Source of the DNA: Trichoplax adhaerens
Lineage: Eukaryota; Placozoa; Uniplacotomia; Trichoplacea; Trichoplacidae
Assembly: GCF_000150275.1 (NCBI RefSeq)
Contig: NW_002060943.1
Location: 11,594,878 to 11,658,877, forward strand
Reading direction: 5' to 3'
DNA length: 64,000 bases
Part shown: positions 1-15,400 of the stretch, piece after piece
Layout: every line of letters starts with the position of its first letter
Numbering within the stretch: the first letter of the stretch is position 1
Translations under genes and position numbers: made by a program
Notes under the pieces: model-generated
What the model was told of the DNA's origin: nothing
Seen by the model: the letters and a program-made list of their open reading frames with translations, nothing else
Database searches by the model: none

Positions 1-17
1 CCTACCCATTTCTGTAG

Positions 18-2788
<2,771 letters not shown>

Positions 2789-2803
2789 TTTATTCGCTAA
2801 GAG

Positions 2804-2809
2804 AATAAA
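2804..2809 (+). terminator. AATAAA polyadenylation signal of PCNX4
   Basis: An AATAAA hexamer lies 16 bases after the PCNX4 stop codon, so the 3' UTR would be very short if this site is used. Confidence 0.5.
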
Positions 2810-3440
2810 AGCAACATTATTATCGTTGATGTTTAAATTTAACTTCCTGATCAATTGCGAGCTATACTAGATTGATATCATTTCATGAAATTATTCGCAT
2901 TAATCAGATAGTACGTGTGATACTACTCTGTATATAAAATGTATCCTGTGATAAACAAGATATTGGAACCGTTTTCAATTTCAGGCTGATAATTTTCTGT
3001 ACAATTGATATACTGCACAGTGCACAGGTGTACATGTAAATACGTTTATTGCAGTGAAAATCAGGACTTACAACTATTTCGGTTGTATAACAGCCAATAA
3101 TATAGCTTGCTATTACTACAAAATATAGAAATTTTAGATACATGAATTTTAATGATAGTTTTCTTCGACTTTTTATTTTCAGTATCGCAACTTCTATTAT
3201 TTACAGTTAATGTAAATTTATTTATAGAGTATATCTACGGTACTGTAGATCTAGAAGTCCATGATAACACGTATTGTATACCCTTAATTATTATTAATAA
3301 AAATTATTTAAAATATCAAGTGTACAGTACTGCATATTTTATTTATTTTATTAAGGGCGATGGACAACGTTCATATTTCAAGGTTGTTACACTACACACT
3401 ACAGTATACTGGACTGACCATATCAGTCAGGGATATTTAG
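2810..3440. other. Intergenic, no gene seen
   Basis: AT-rich sequence between the PCNX4 3' end and the GTAC-rich block. The open frames here lack splice context, codon bias or any family resemblance. I see nothing functional. Confidence 0.6.
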
Positions 3441-3458
3441 TGAATATTTTAACGGGCA

Positions 3459-4052
3459 CCACCAGATAGTGCTGTAGACGTCGAGCGATTGGACGTCCAA
3501 CGGACGTTCGATTTTGGACGTTCGGTATGTACGTTCGTTGTCAGATCGGACGTCGACGAACTGTACTGTACAGTGTACAGTGTACAGTACAGTGTATACA
3601 GTCAGTTTGTATAATCCCACCCCAATACTATACAGTACAGTACAGTACTGTACATACAGTACAGTAGTACAAACGTCTTTTACAGTACAACACTTTGTAT
3701 TTCAGAGTCACTACTGTACAGTAGTGCAAACTCCCGTCGCTTTACTGACGGTTTACGATAATGTGCTCATTTAACAGAGGTTCAGTAACTTTATACCGTA
3801 CCGTGTAGACCTGTCAGAGGTTCAGTAACTTTATATCGTGTACTGTGTACAGTACTGTACTGTACTGTAATGTACTGTATGCTGTACTGTACAAATGCAC
3901 GGTTACTGTACAGTACAGTGTACACTATATACTGTAGTGTTAACACTGTACACTGTGTACGTTGGTACGTTCAATGAACGTCCGACGTTCAAATTGGACG
4001 TTCGCACGTTCGTTCATTAAAACTGGCGAACGTCCACAGTACTACCACCAGA
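3459..4052. repeat. Composite repeat block bounded by ACCACCAGAT
   Basis: The block starts and ends near the same 10-mer ACCACCAGAT (about 3459-3468 and 4043-4052, same orientation). Just inside each end is a cluster of GGACGTTCG/CGAACGTCC-type words: 3478-3555 on the left and 3958-4035 on the right. Between them lie GTACW pentamer arrays, a 37-base hairpin word (3727-3763) also present at 63839-63875, and a 40-base-period direct duplication at 3775 and 3815 (CAGAGGTTCAGTAACTTTAT). The symmetry suggests an inserted element, but no transposase or clear target-site duplication is visible. Confidence 0.55.
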
Positions 4053-4722
4053 TCTAACAGTACTGTACAGTACAGTACATCATGGATATCAGAGACTACT
4101 GAGAGAGAGAGAGAAGGACGGAAAACTGATTACAGTACTGTACTAACAAACGTCTGGTCCGACCATACTTTACAGTACTGTATACTGTACAGTACAGTAC
4201 TGTACTGTACAGATTCCTACAGTACTGTACTGTACAGTACATCAAAAATACAGTTTATTGCACTGTAGTGTGTACTGTTCTGTACTGTACTGTACTTAGT
4301 ATGAAAAGCTGGCATGATCAACATGGGACGAATCATCATTTTTTCGCATGGTCAAAAGCACTTCGACAAAATGTGGATATCATGTTTTATCATGAGTGCG
4401 AAAGTACCATGGTTTCGACGGCTGGGGAATTTCTGTGTAGAGTAGTCCCTGGCTTTAGTTGTTACATACCGAAATTCGAAGCGTACGATGGAATAGTACA
4501 GAACTGTGCGGTACATGTACAGTACAGTATACTGTAGTACTGTATGGCCTGTAAGTACAAGACTTGCAAGGTTTCGCCTTTTGGAGGAAACCGTATCAAC
4601 GAAAACTTACATACTGTACTGTTCTGTACTGTACTGTACAGAACAGTATACAGTTTTGACTAGAGATAATATACAGTACAGTACTGTACTGTACACTGTA
4701 CAGTACAACTGTGCTCTACTGT
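3558..4722. repeat. GTACW pentamer array cluster, upstream of MRPS23
   Basis: Dense runs of the five-base unit GTACA/GTACT, mixed freely, giving palindromes such as TACTGTACAGTA. Clear runs lie at 3558-3725, 3837-3950, 4059-4300, 4500-4530 and 4610-4722. Because GTAC is its own reverse complement, the arrays read alike on both strands and can fold on themselves. Reading frames across them (Tyr-Ser-Thr-Val-rich) are artefacts of the repeat. The array ends about 340 bases before the MRPS23 start codon. A less AT-rich, non-array segment (4310-4490) is embedded in it. Confidence 0.9.
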
Positions 4723-4918
4723 AAAACTTAAAATTGTATCTGTAAACCCTACATCTGAGCTCGACATGGTCAACGTTGTCACGTTGCAGGCATACAAGCC
4801 GAATCGGTTATTATAATTTCACTATTTATTTGCTCTAGTCGTTTATTATAAAACAGGCACAGTATACGTACATTGTACTTAGTAACTTCTTCCTGCAAAG
4901 ATTATTGTCCTTACTTTC

Positions 4919-4989
4919 AGTACAAACTAATCTACTGCGAAGCTCGTCATCAGAAGAAGTGCCCAACTGCTCATACTGATCATAAATAA
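4919..4989 (+). other. Possible orphan terminal exon
   Basis: A good acceptor (TTACTTTCAG, ending at 4920) is followed by 22 sense codons and a TAA. The peptide is basic with two Cys and several His (IYCEARHQKKCPTAH). I do not recognise it and found no partner exon nearby, so it could be the last exon of an unrecognised small gene or chance. Confidence 0.2.
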
Positions 4990-5057
4990 TAATTTTATTT
5001 GTAACACTGGATTAATCATTGATAAGATATACTTCGTTGCTTATACACTACACTATA

Positions 5058-6362
5058 ATGGCATCTCGAAATTTTAAAGTTGGAACTGTCTATACCAGGT
5101 TTGTATTATTTCACGAAATATAGATTAATTGACCTTGATATCCTTTGGTATTTCTGTAGATCATTTAGTAATGATAGCACTAGCTCATGTACCGTCGTAT
5201 GTTGCCATCCTCAAGTATTAAGATTAGTTATTTGAGATTGCTGTATTTTATCAATAATTATTGAGATCTCTCTACTATTAGTATTGATGGTATTATACAA
5301 GTACAGTACGCTGAGCACAGTAGTTGTAACAAATGATGCAGGTATCCTATCGAGAAATTGATATTTTCGATGTCCTTAATTTGAGGCTCATAACTGGTTC
5401 GTATTTTATTAATGGGTATGTTAGAGTATTAGGACTATTAAAATCTGGAGCAATTAAGCAAAAGCCCTTGTGGTTCGATATTGTTGAAACCTTCCCACCT
5501 ATTTTACCGACAATGCATAATCGTGCTCCAGTACCCGGAAGAGCAAGAAAACTACAGTATTGGGAAGATGAAGTCAGAGAGTTAGTATAATCATTATTAA
5601 TATGATTTTAATCTTCGAGGCATACGTGTAGTTTAACTTTCAACTTGAAGCGTTGATCAGAATTAACCTTGATTTAGCTATTGCAATAATCGAAACTTCT
5701 CATTTTAGAAAGTTTTATAAGGAATTTAAGTTCATTGAACCTGTTAACTTATATGAAACTGACAATAAACCAACAATATGTGATAGGTTTGTGCCCCTTT
5801 ACTTGGATTCTACACCAAATATTAATATCAATAACTCTTGCTGTTATTTATATATATACGTATATATGCAGTACAGGATCGCATATGTGAATTATAGTTA
5901 TTGTAACAATTTGGTTACAAGTAACTCAAAAGCTAGATATATATTTCACCTCATCACTTTTTCTATTCTTGGCTCTTGCAGATTTATTATGCACTACGAA
6001 CAATTCAGTCAAGAAGAAACAGATGGTGATGTTGCATTTGCAAAATCAAAGGAGGCATTGGAACAAGAAGGAGTAACTTTTAGTCGAATTAAGGTCGTAA
6101 AATTTGAAAACAGATTTAACAGTCAATAATTATGCAGTATAGATTAGATTAACTTACGGTTGCTATTGTGTTATACTGATAGAATTTTAAGGCAATGAGA
6201 AGTTAGCTACCTGATATCAATTGACAGACACAAGTCTACATTTTTGACACGTCTTTAAACTTTGAAAAATTATAGGAAAAGGAAGAGAAAGAAGCAGTTC
6301 CTGTTAAAGAAAATACAGCTAGTGAAGACAATGCTTCAATAGAAAATATCTTTCAATTGTAG
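5058..6362 (+). CDS. MRPS23: Small ribosomal subunit protein mS23, mitochondrial
   Basis: Five exons in phase: 5058-5098, 5425-5580, 5709-5786, 5982-6093 and 6276-6362, giving 157 residues (human about 190). The protein is part of the mitochondrial ribosome small subunit. The start MASRNFKVGTVYTR fits the human N-terminus. The hallmark is GAIKQKPLWFDIVETFPP, matching human GVLKEKPLWFDVYDAFPP. Further matches are YWEDEVREKFYKEF, CDRFIMHYEQF and AFAKSKEALEQEGV. The tail after residue 130 is a Lys/Glu-rich stretch ending NIFQL and is not conserved. All junctions use GT-AG, and every exon length agrees with phase. It lies downstream of the GTACW block and converges on the HFM1 3' end, about 510 bases away. 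Confidence 0.93.
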
Positions 6363-6422
6363 CTGTGTTGCGGTATTGCTGTGTTACGCATTCATATTGT
6401 TGCTCATCATAGAAATTTTGTA

Positions 6423-6428
6423 AATAAA
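6423..6428 (+). terminator. AATAAA polyadenylation signal of MRPS23
   Basis: AATAAA lies 61 bases past the MRPS23 stop, in the short convergent gap before the 3' exons of the minus-strand gene. Confidence 0.55.
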
Positions 6429-6871
6429 TATTAAGCCGTTTGAGGTTATTAAATATCAATCGCATTTAAATTTAATTCGCGTATTAATACTGAACGCATC
6501 GCTTTACTTACTGAGATAATTGTACTGGACAATTTCTGTAAAATATCTTATCAATACTTAAAGGTTTATATTGGCTTCTAGCGTAACTGATTTCTTCGAA
6601 GTGGTATATAGGGTATAGTCAAGATCCGGTATTTAGTATTTCTAGTTCACGCGTATTTGTTACTTTACAAACCGAATAATGATCCACCTTTGTAATATAT
6701 CCACACAATATTAATCCGACATCAAAATATTTCTGTGAATGCCTTTAAATTGATATGTACCTCAGATGATAGTAAATCGTAAGAGATTTTATCTAGGAAT
6801 TCATCAAAGCAAAGCGTTAATAAGCTATGAAATCACTAGTTTAAAATTATCAGATGATCACTAATTATTAC

Positions 6872-7572
6872 TCATAAACATGATAACAGCGTCAACAAAC
6901 CGCCTTCAATGACTTCATCCACATATTTTCCATCATCCGACACTGGAGAATTTTCAATAGGAGAACACCTACATAATCATGTTGATTAATTGTTATTTAT
7001 GCTATAAGATTACTACTGTACTTTTTACCACTTTTGAAAAAAATTGTTAGGCAAAGCGAAATACGTATGCAATAGTTGAGATAGTTGAGAAGTAAGAAAT
7101 TAATCCCATGCATGCCGAGAAAACAAGGCATGCATTGTAGGTATAGAGTCCTATGATTAAAGGTTTGTTATCATTAACTAATCAGGGGAATCAGAATGCA
7201 GGTTTTTCTTACGGAGTATTTTCTGCGTTTCTTCGAAACTTCTTCATTAATGCTTGATAAACAGTTTTATTACACGGCGGTTCTTCAGCTAACACAATAG
7301 GCAGCGGATTTTCAACTTGGCACTTGAATAAGGATACTATAAATTCATTATAAAGATATATGCCGAGTTATAACAGTATAATTGATGCCTACGTGTAACA
7401 CATACCGATACTATGAATACTGAACTATTCTTCACTATTAAATTTAGTCTATCAATTCAAGAAATACAAAGGGAGACCTTCTATATTTTGGATTTAGTGA
7501 TTATTTCATGTACTTTCCTTTTACCTACCTTCTCTGGATAGATCAGTAGCATATGAATGTTTACCGACCATA
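6872..7572 (-). CDS. Three phase-compatible 3' exons, probably the C-terminal tail of HFM1
   Basis: On the minus strand three exons join in phase: 7529-7572, 7213-7336 and 6872-6968, ending in TGA. Donors are GTAGGT and GTAAGA, acceptors ATCAG, TATAG and TGTAG. The 86-88 residue product reads MVGKHSYATDLSRE, then QVENPLPIVLAEEPPCNKT, YQALMKKFRRNAENTP and DDGKYVDEVIEGGLLTLL. I recognise no domain. The acidic-hydrophobic end loosely resembles the short C-terminus of vertebrate HFM1. Two readings fit: the last exons of HFM1, whose variable tail would cross 7600-9400, or a separate small gene starting at the ATG at 7571. I favour the first because no other gene starts in between, but I could not trace the linking exons. 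Confidence 0.45.
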
Positions 7573-9424
7573 CTGATATGTGCGCTGTTATGTACTTGAT
7601 CTTCGATACTGCGTATTTCTTCTACTACAGGATTATTTAAATTGTACTTTGCGAGTTTGCGTAAGCCGAAGTCTACACTTTGACTTAAGAAATATGACAA
7701 ATCTGATAAGTATCACAAGTCATGCGAACTTTCCCATAAAAATTGTTATTTGTAATCTACAATTTTTTGAAACGGAAATTATCGAAATGTGAATTTTACG
7801 TAATGGTAATGGTAAAAATAAAATCATTTTTCTATCACTGAACCACTTCGTTTAAGGATTAACAGAAACTTAATCCATAGCTTCATACATCTGATGTAAG
7901 TTAGTAAAGCATGATCCGTGATCCTCCTGTTCGATGTGATATTTTTGAAATTCAAGACCTATATCCGTAAATTGACAAATTTAAGTGTTATTTGAAACTT
8001 TTAAAAAGATTTTAGTATATTTGCTTATATGATGTACTTTGACACGTTACAACATTTTTATAATTCTCAGATTTGCCATAAGGTGAAACCTAGTCATTTA
8101 TACAAGTTTCTATATAGCGATTTTAAAATTTAATGGTTACCTCTTGTGCCTGGTTTTGTTCCCTAATTATCGTAATATTCAAATATAATGATTTATCAGC
8201 CAACATCAAGATTTTCAGTAAAATGATTAAAGTAGTACCTTTAATATCAAGGATTTCCTTCGATTAGCCACCGAAGGCATATATTTACTGCAAAGGGTCG
8301 CTTTGCGATTATGATCTTGGGATTTTATTCGCTTGCCTAAAATAAATGACACTATGAAAGGTTAAAAGTAAACTACTATGTGAAATAAAATTTTCATTTT
8401 CTTAGTAAAAAACTTAAGCTGTAGTCAGGGTGTTCCGTTCTATAGATAAGATATACCATGATTTAACAATGTTGTCCCCTTGCAGTTCACGGTTTGAGAT
8501 ATTGCTTTTTGCTGTTAAAATATTCACATCCCAGTATTAGAAAATATTTTACTTTTAAATTTATTATAGTGCACATTTAAACCAATCCACACAAGTATTG
8601 TGAATCTGCTAGAGTATTTAAACTAACGGTTTACATAAAATATTATATGTAAATATGATTATATTATTATCTTTCGAACAGTTGTACGGACCTTTGATTC
8701 GGAAGAGTTGTTTGATAGTATTTTCTCTAAAGCAGCAGATAAAACAAAAATAAACCATCTACTGTAAGCCTAATCCTAGGTCTATTATAATTATTTAGAG
8801 CCTTACTTTATTACTAGATTTAAAAATTTAATTCAGCTCTTAAATTAACTGTATACATTATTGGTTTTCTTTAATAATGCCGGCTATATCCAACTAAATT
8901 ACTGATTGACTACGATAATTTTTCAGTGAATAGTTCTTCCATATTTTTGCGCAAAATTGAATAAATACTAAGCGACGAATTTGTAGATATAAACTCTTGG
9001 TTATTATCTGATGACTTACCCAACTGATTGGAAGACATTGCCAGCAAGGTCTATAATTTAATTCAATGAAGCCTGAGAATAAGTGTTGCAATGAATGATT
9101 TGCCATTTCTGAAATTTACAAGGATATTACCTCTTCCGTCTGAAAATTTTTTCCATTACAATTAGGTTGACTCATTTGAAAAGCATGTGCCAACTTCATT
9201 CTTTTATGGATATCTAAACCAACTAGAAAATTATGAAAGGAGATTAATAATATTACCAAAGTGATATATATATAAAAAAATAATACACCTCAATATTATT
9301 GACTACACTGGCAATTAAGCTTAAAATACATTTACAGTAATTAAGCGACGTAAAACTTCAATGTAAATTTATCTATCTACAAATTAAAGTATCCTCCATT
9401 ATATGTCATTAAAAATATTAAAGG
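7573..9424 (-). other. HFM1: Probable HFM1 intronic and variable-tail region, exons not resolved
   Basis: This lies between the last convincing Sec63-domain exon and the three 3' exons. Vertebrate HFM1 has a long, poorly conserved tail here. Short exon-like pieces appear on the minus strand, for example around 9140-9175 (QMSQPNCNGKNF) and 9015-9065, the latter with a GTAAGT donor and a Cys-x-x-Cys if read in one frame. None can be confirmed by similarity. The plus-strand frame at 7580-7792 looks like noise. Confidence 0.35.
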
Positions 9425-12400
9425 CGTCTTAAATAGTATAAATTTTACCATAAGTTAGGTTAATTAAATCCAAATATATTTCAGATATATTATCGTTGTT
9501 TGGTAGGATGATGTCTCTTTGATGTATCACTTCCGTAACTAAGAACTTTGTACTGCGGTAACAAGTATTATAGATGAGTAGTCAATGAGCAAAATTATGC
9601 CAGAGATGACTGATTTAAGTCTATTTTCCTTATAAAAGTACTTGGAAAAGTAGTAGAAGTTATATAATGCGATGAACGTCAAACATTGTCGACGTACGAA
9701 AATTCTCGGCAATATAAAATTTCAGAGTTACTTCCAATAACCAGTAAAGTAGTGCTAGGTACTATTCCGTTTCTGTTTAATCGCTGTAACGTTTTGGCAT
9801 TAAGTACCGTGATACTTAGTGTCAAACAGGATCTTTCTTTGTGGGAGTCGATTTTCTGTTGAAGGTTGAAATTAATTGTTAGGTTATCATATTTGCATCC
9901 AATGTTTCTTGTATTATTTTGATACAAGTTAAATCCTCTGCAGAGATTTTTTAATATCTTATATTAAAAATACCTGTTTGACGTCTATTGCGAATCTAGG
10001 AAAAGTAGCTGCAGCATCACAAATCTATGGATATATTAATATATTCACATCTGTAACAATTTTTAGTACCGGTATTTTGAATTGACTTCTACTATTTAGA
10101 TCACAATTCAATCATATCAAATTAATAATAATAATAAATGAAGCCAATAGTTCGAAGCACTATCTTTCATTTTTTATTACAGTAAACAAAATTACCTGAT
10201 TTCCGAAAGGCGGACGTCTGCTTAATAACTGTATAGAAATCGCAAAATGTAAAATTCTTAGGGCTCTGATTTAATTAATACGTTATCATAAAGGTACATC
10301 AGTATCTTACAGCCTCAATTTTACTTGGATTTGCACTTGCAATTAAATCGAGTTTTATTAATCCTGCTTTGACTAGAGCTGCGGCATATTTGTTGCCTAG
10401 TATTTTAAGAAAGGTAGCTTAATATTGAATCTACTTTAGATTAGATTGAAACATTTACGTTTTTTGAATCGATATTTTTTACATGATTTTGCATATACCG
10501 ATGTACTTAATTTGTTTTGATACGAAATGAGAATTTTCCCATAATCTATAAAAGAGATACTTCATATTAAGTCTCTATAGTACGAATACATAGAATGTAA
10601 AACTAGATAAAATATTTAAAAATTACTCGGCTCTGAAGCATTTAAGAAGGATAGCAGTGCAAATTAAGGCATAATAATTATTTTTCCTTAAAGAAATTTG
10701 ATAGAGCCCTGTATGAATATTAAGCATTGAAAGCCACGTTAGCAATACAAAAAACTTCCATGAAATATATTGTTCGTTGTGTTTAGGCATTTATGGAGCT
10801 TACTAGATTGTACCCACCTTTAGCTAGCCTACGACCAGTCTGAAGTATGGTCTTTAATAAGATGCATAATATGAAATTCAATAGTAGATAAATACGTGCG
10901 CTTAATTTTAATTTAGAGTAGCAAATTAACATGCAATCTGTTTACCGCGGTTTCAGCAGCCAAATAATTTGGAATGGCAATGCTATCAAAAGTTGCTTGA
11001 ATAAGACTGTTCGGTACAGAAATTGCAGGATATACCAAATGATAGTTTTCAACAGGATAATATGGATATTCGTTAATATATTAAGATTTGTAAAAAATAG
11101 GATATTTGGATTTTCCATCTTCAAATAAGTAGTATGGTCGAGCAGATATTGCATTAAATTAATTAAAATCTTAGTAAAGACCTATTAATTTTCATGAATT
11201 TATCCTTGATTTTCCCTTTCATAGGAAACCTTTAAAAAATTTAACACACTTATTAAATAACTGCGATATACGCGTATTATGAATAAATCTTAATATAAGA
11301 ATTGTAGCTAGATCTGCGTTTGCATTTTTCATCGTAATCATTGGAATCATTATCTAAACCAATACAGCTATTACCGAATAGACTGGGGACCTTTACTTTG
11401 ATTTAAATTATTTAAATCTTTCTTTTCGCCTTTTCTTAGCTGTATTTCACCGAACTCTGGACACTTCGAAATTGTCATGATCTAAAATAGATCCAATCTT
11501 GTTTAATTCCTCTCAGTATGTTAATTAAAACTTAAGCCCTATGTCTAAAATCTTACCATTACAGCCATAGTATTCTCATTGGACGCTTTCATCAAAATTT
11601 TCATAGTCTCTAAAGAGAGTGAGTTTTTAGCCATAATTTTTCCTTCATCTAATTATGAAATATCATATTTATAACTAATCAATCTGAGCCTATCTAGAAC
11701 ATGGGTAAAATTTTAAAGGCAAGTGCTTCGTACTGCAAATATTTTGCTAAAACAATCGCTAGATTAAATAGTAACGACCAGTTACCTAAGCATCGGTGAC
11801 AATTACAGTACTACCTGCTGGAATTATATATAGGTTATCTATTATATTGATCATAGAGGCCTCCAACAGTACTGAAAGACTGTTTTGACAAAGCTCTGCA
11901 AAGAATTTTAAAATCTAATCAGTTGCTGATTTAAAAATCAATATAAAATTTGCATTCAAATATTTTAATTTCCTTGAAATTGCAAAAGTTACATTCTTTT
12001 TGTATAGATGATGATAAAAAGACTCACTCAGCAAGTCATTCTCAATTCCCTCTTTAGTAGTGAGATTTCTGGAAGCTAAAAAAATTTTAGTACCAGGAAT
12101 TTCTTAGTAAAATTTCATGGACTAATTCCTTACAATAGTATGAAGGATTTTTTCTCATTCTGATATATAGATAAGTTGACTTCAGCCACTTCATGACTAG
12201 AGAAATATTATTGATAGCTCCGGATGCGATTTGTGCATTCATATGTTCATTTAGGTTACGATGTAAGCTGTTTAGAAACCTCATCGTTAAAAGATCTTAC
12301 GGAATTTCCCTACTTGTTGTGATTGCTATCATTCCATTCGAAACTGTAGTTAATAGGAAAAATGTTTCTTACTTGCTTTCAATCATTTGGGTTCCTAAAA

Positions 12401-15400
12401 TAAGAGTCTCATATTTGTCCTGGAAATACAAATCATTCAGTGATGAGTGCAAGGCAGTTCATATTGAGCATATAATCAACTTGGTGAATGAGTAAATAAG
12501 AAAGATTTTTATATAAAGCCTGATAGTGATAATATATCTTCATCTTTGACAACCTTTAGGACTGGCTTCGTCATTATTACGGCAATCGCTTTGGTATCGA
12601 ACTTGAAATTGTAACACACCTTCCCTTAAACATTTATAGTTGTTTAATCTTATAATATAAATCTCTACAGTACCTGTGGCCTACCCGCTCTTCCAATCAT
12701 TTGTATTATCTGTGCTTCTGAGTACTCTGCACCGTCGTATCGATTAGTTGACATAATTATCACCAAGTGAGCAGGAAGGTTTACCTTGGCAAGAAATTCA
12801 TGAGATATCTTGATTAACAATTAAACCTGACAACAATAATGCATAGTGAGCCTATTATTAAAATTATTTCTAATATATGAAGTAAGTAAATGTTTAGATA
12901 ATTATTAGTATCCATTAATTGAATAACATGAATAGATTTTATTTAGGTATATTGCAATTGAAAAGACAGTTTTATGACTTACTCCCATCGATAATGTGCT
13001 TGTACAAACTTGAAATCGGCAAAATATTATAGTGATGAATATGATAATGTTCGTAAATTTACCGTAAATATCATTGATAGAATTTCATTAGTATTGAATA
13101 GTATTAGTAAGCTAAACGAGCGGTACGATAAGTTAAGGAGGGAATGAGAGGAGATTATATGCATTAGCAGTAATTATGCAATTCTAAAGTGTATTATAGC
13201 TCTGATAGATGGATTGAAGTATTAACTAATATTAACCTACTTTAAAATATCTGATGCAATAGATAGCAATCATACAAACTGAAGACTATTTGATTGACAC
13301 ATAGGCTTGTATTGCTAATGTACGGTATAGGTCACCTATATTTAATATAGCATAACGTATTTATGGTATTTATCAGTAATTAAATAAACATACATAAGAC
13401 AGGAAGAACGCTAGAGGAAAACAGTGACTCAAGTATCTTTCTTTCCTGAGAGTCTAGCCCAGCATGGTGATAACCTACTCCTCTACGCAAGCAGTCTTAA
13501 TTTATTGCAATTGAGTAAAATAAATACAGATATCGGTTACTTAAAAATTTAAAACATTAATTTCTACGTGCAATATACTAATACTTGAAGGAGTTTAATC
13601 GAATTACGTTATTATTTGATAATTTTTAAATCGAATATTCTAGAATACCCTGTAGTTTTTTATTTTTTATATTTTGACTTTCCTTGTACAACCTAAATTA
13701 ATGTTTTAATTATAACAAAACGTTATAAAGCACTGAAATGTCGTTACTAGAATGCATCTGCTAACGTATGTAATAAACCTTTTTAGTGATTCTTGATCAG
13801 TTGTAAATTTTGCATCCTTCATCAGAGTGCGTGCAGCATTTTCAGTTGTTATTCGGGAATTACAAAACTGGTATAAATAAATATATAAAAATTGATGAGT
13901 ATTTTTAATTAAAGTTATGAATGATATATCATAGTTATTATAGAATAAGTACGGCATTTACAAATTAATAATAACTAACGATAAGAGTTGGTTTTGAGTC
14001 AGCGTAGTTTAATAGTACTTCAGCTATTTGATAAGATAGGAGAACATTATACTGGTATGTAGTCCTACTTTCAGGTTCGTAAGCTAGTACTACTTTCTTC
14101 AATTGTACAGGTCGGTAGCTGTCATCAATTCTATTTAAAGGTAATATTATGGCTTTGATATTAAGATAACACAAATTAACACCGATGAATCTTACATACC
14201 TGAAGTAAGAAGAATTGCAATTTGGTAATTCTAACCATTCAGCCACCTGTACATTAATGGCAACGCTTAATTCAATTTTATAAAATGATCGATACAACGC
14301 TGTATATGGAAATAAGAGCAGATCGTTCGATATCTAGACAAACGATAATTTCTGCTTCATACATAACAAGAAACTATACAGGTACTTGTAGGGCATTATT
14401 TGTTTATCTTAAAAATTAAATAATAACAGAAACGCTACTACTAACGGGTGTTTAGATTAAGATAAAAATGAAATTAGATTTATTCAAAAACTGTACTTGT
14501 AAATTTATTACAAGCTAATGTGTAATATAATTAACTTCGGAATTTCTACATACGTCTTGTGCGTTAGGAATGGTTGCAGAGATTGCTAGGAAGCGAAGCT
14601 TTTCTTCAGCAGCAAATCCTCTGTCGTTCGCTGAGATGTGATATGCTTTTATACGACTTATCACTGCTTCTAGAGTTGCTCCGCGTGTGTTATCGTTGAG
14701 AATATGGATCTTTTAATTTATAACGTAGCAAAATTAATTTATTAATTTCCCTCACACTGTGAAAGAGTAAGGGTTACTTATTCAGAAGTTTTTATGTTGC
14801 ATTAATGTATGATCGATTAAAACTAGTGTTATAATTGGCTGAAAGCAAATTTTATGATTTTATAGCAATGGCTTGATAAAGGAAACCTCATCAATTAGTA
14901 TAAGGCTTGCTCTTTCTATGATTGCACGATTTTGCGTTCTTGTTAACATATCTAATTTTTCCTGCAATTTACAAGTTAATTTATGTTTTAAGGGAAAAAA
15001 CGAGTTACTTAATTAATAAATAAAGAAGTCAATATCGTGGTATTATGTCAATTTTAATATGCTAGCTAGCACATGCTATACATACTGGGGTAGTTAAGAT
15101 AATACTGGCTTTCTTCAGACGGTAATAATCCTCTACGCTAGTATCACTTGTCATCCCTACGCAGTTCAACTTGTGTGGAGAGAATTTCTTTGACCAGTCA
15201 AGGTAACGCTCACTACATAATGCTTTTAGCGGTGCAACTGTCGATATTGAAGATCGATATCAAATAGTAGAAGTTTAATAATCATTGTAATTTCTATGGC
15301 AATATTATTTTCTAACATCAGATATTTATCCAAAATATTATTATGCTTACTGTAAATGATTTTTGCTGTTGGTTTATCAACTTTCATACTAGCCATTAGT

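Noticed and set aside
3558-4722. CRISPR-like regularity of short repeats
   Set aside because: The unit is five bases with no unique spacers and the genome is eukaryotic. This is a simple-repeat array.
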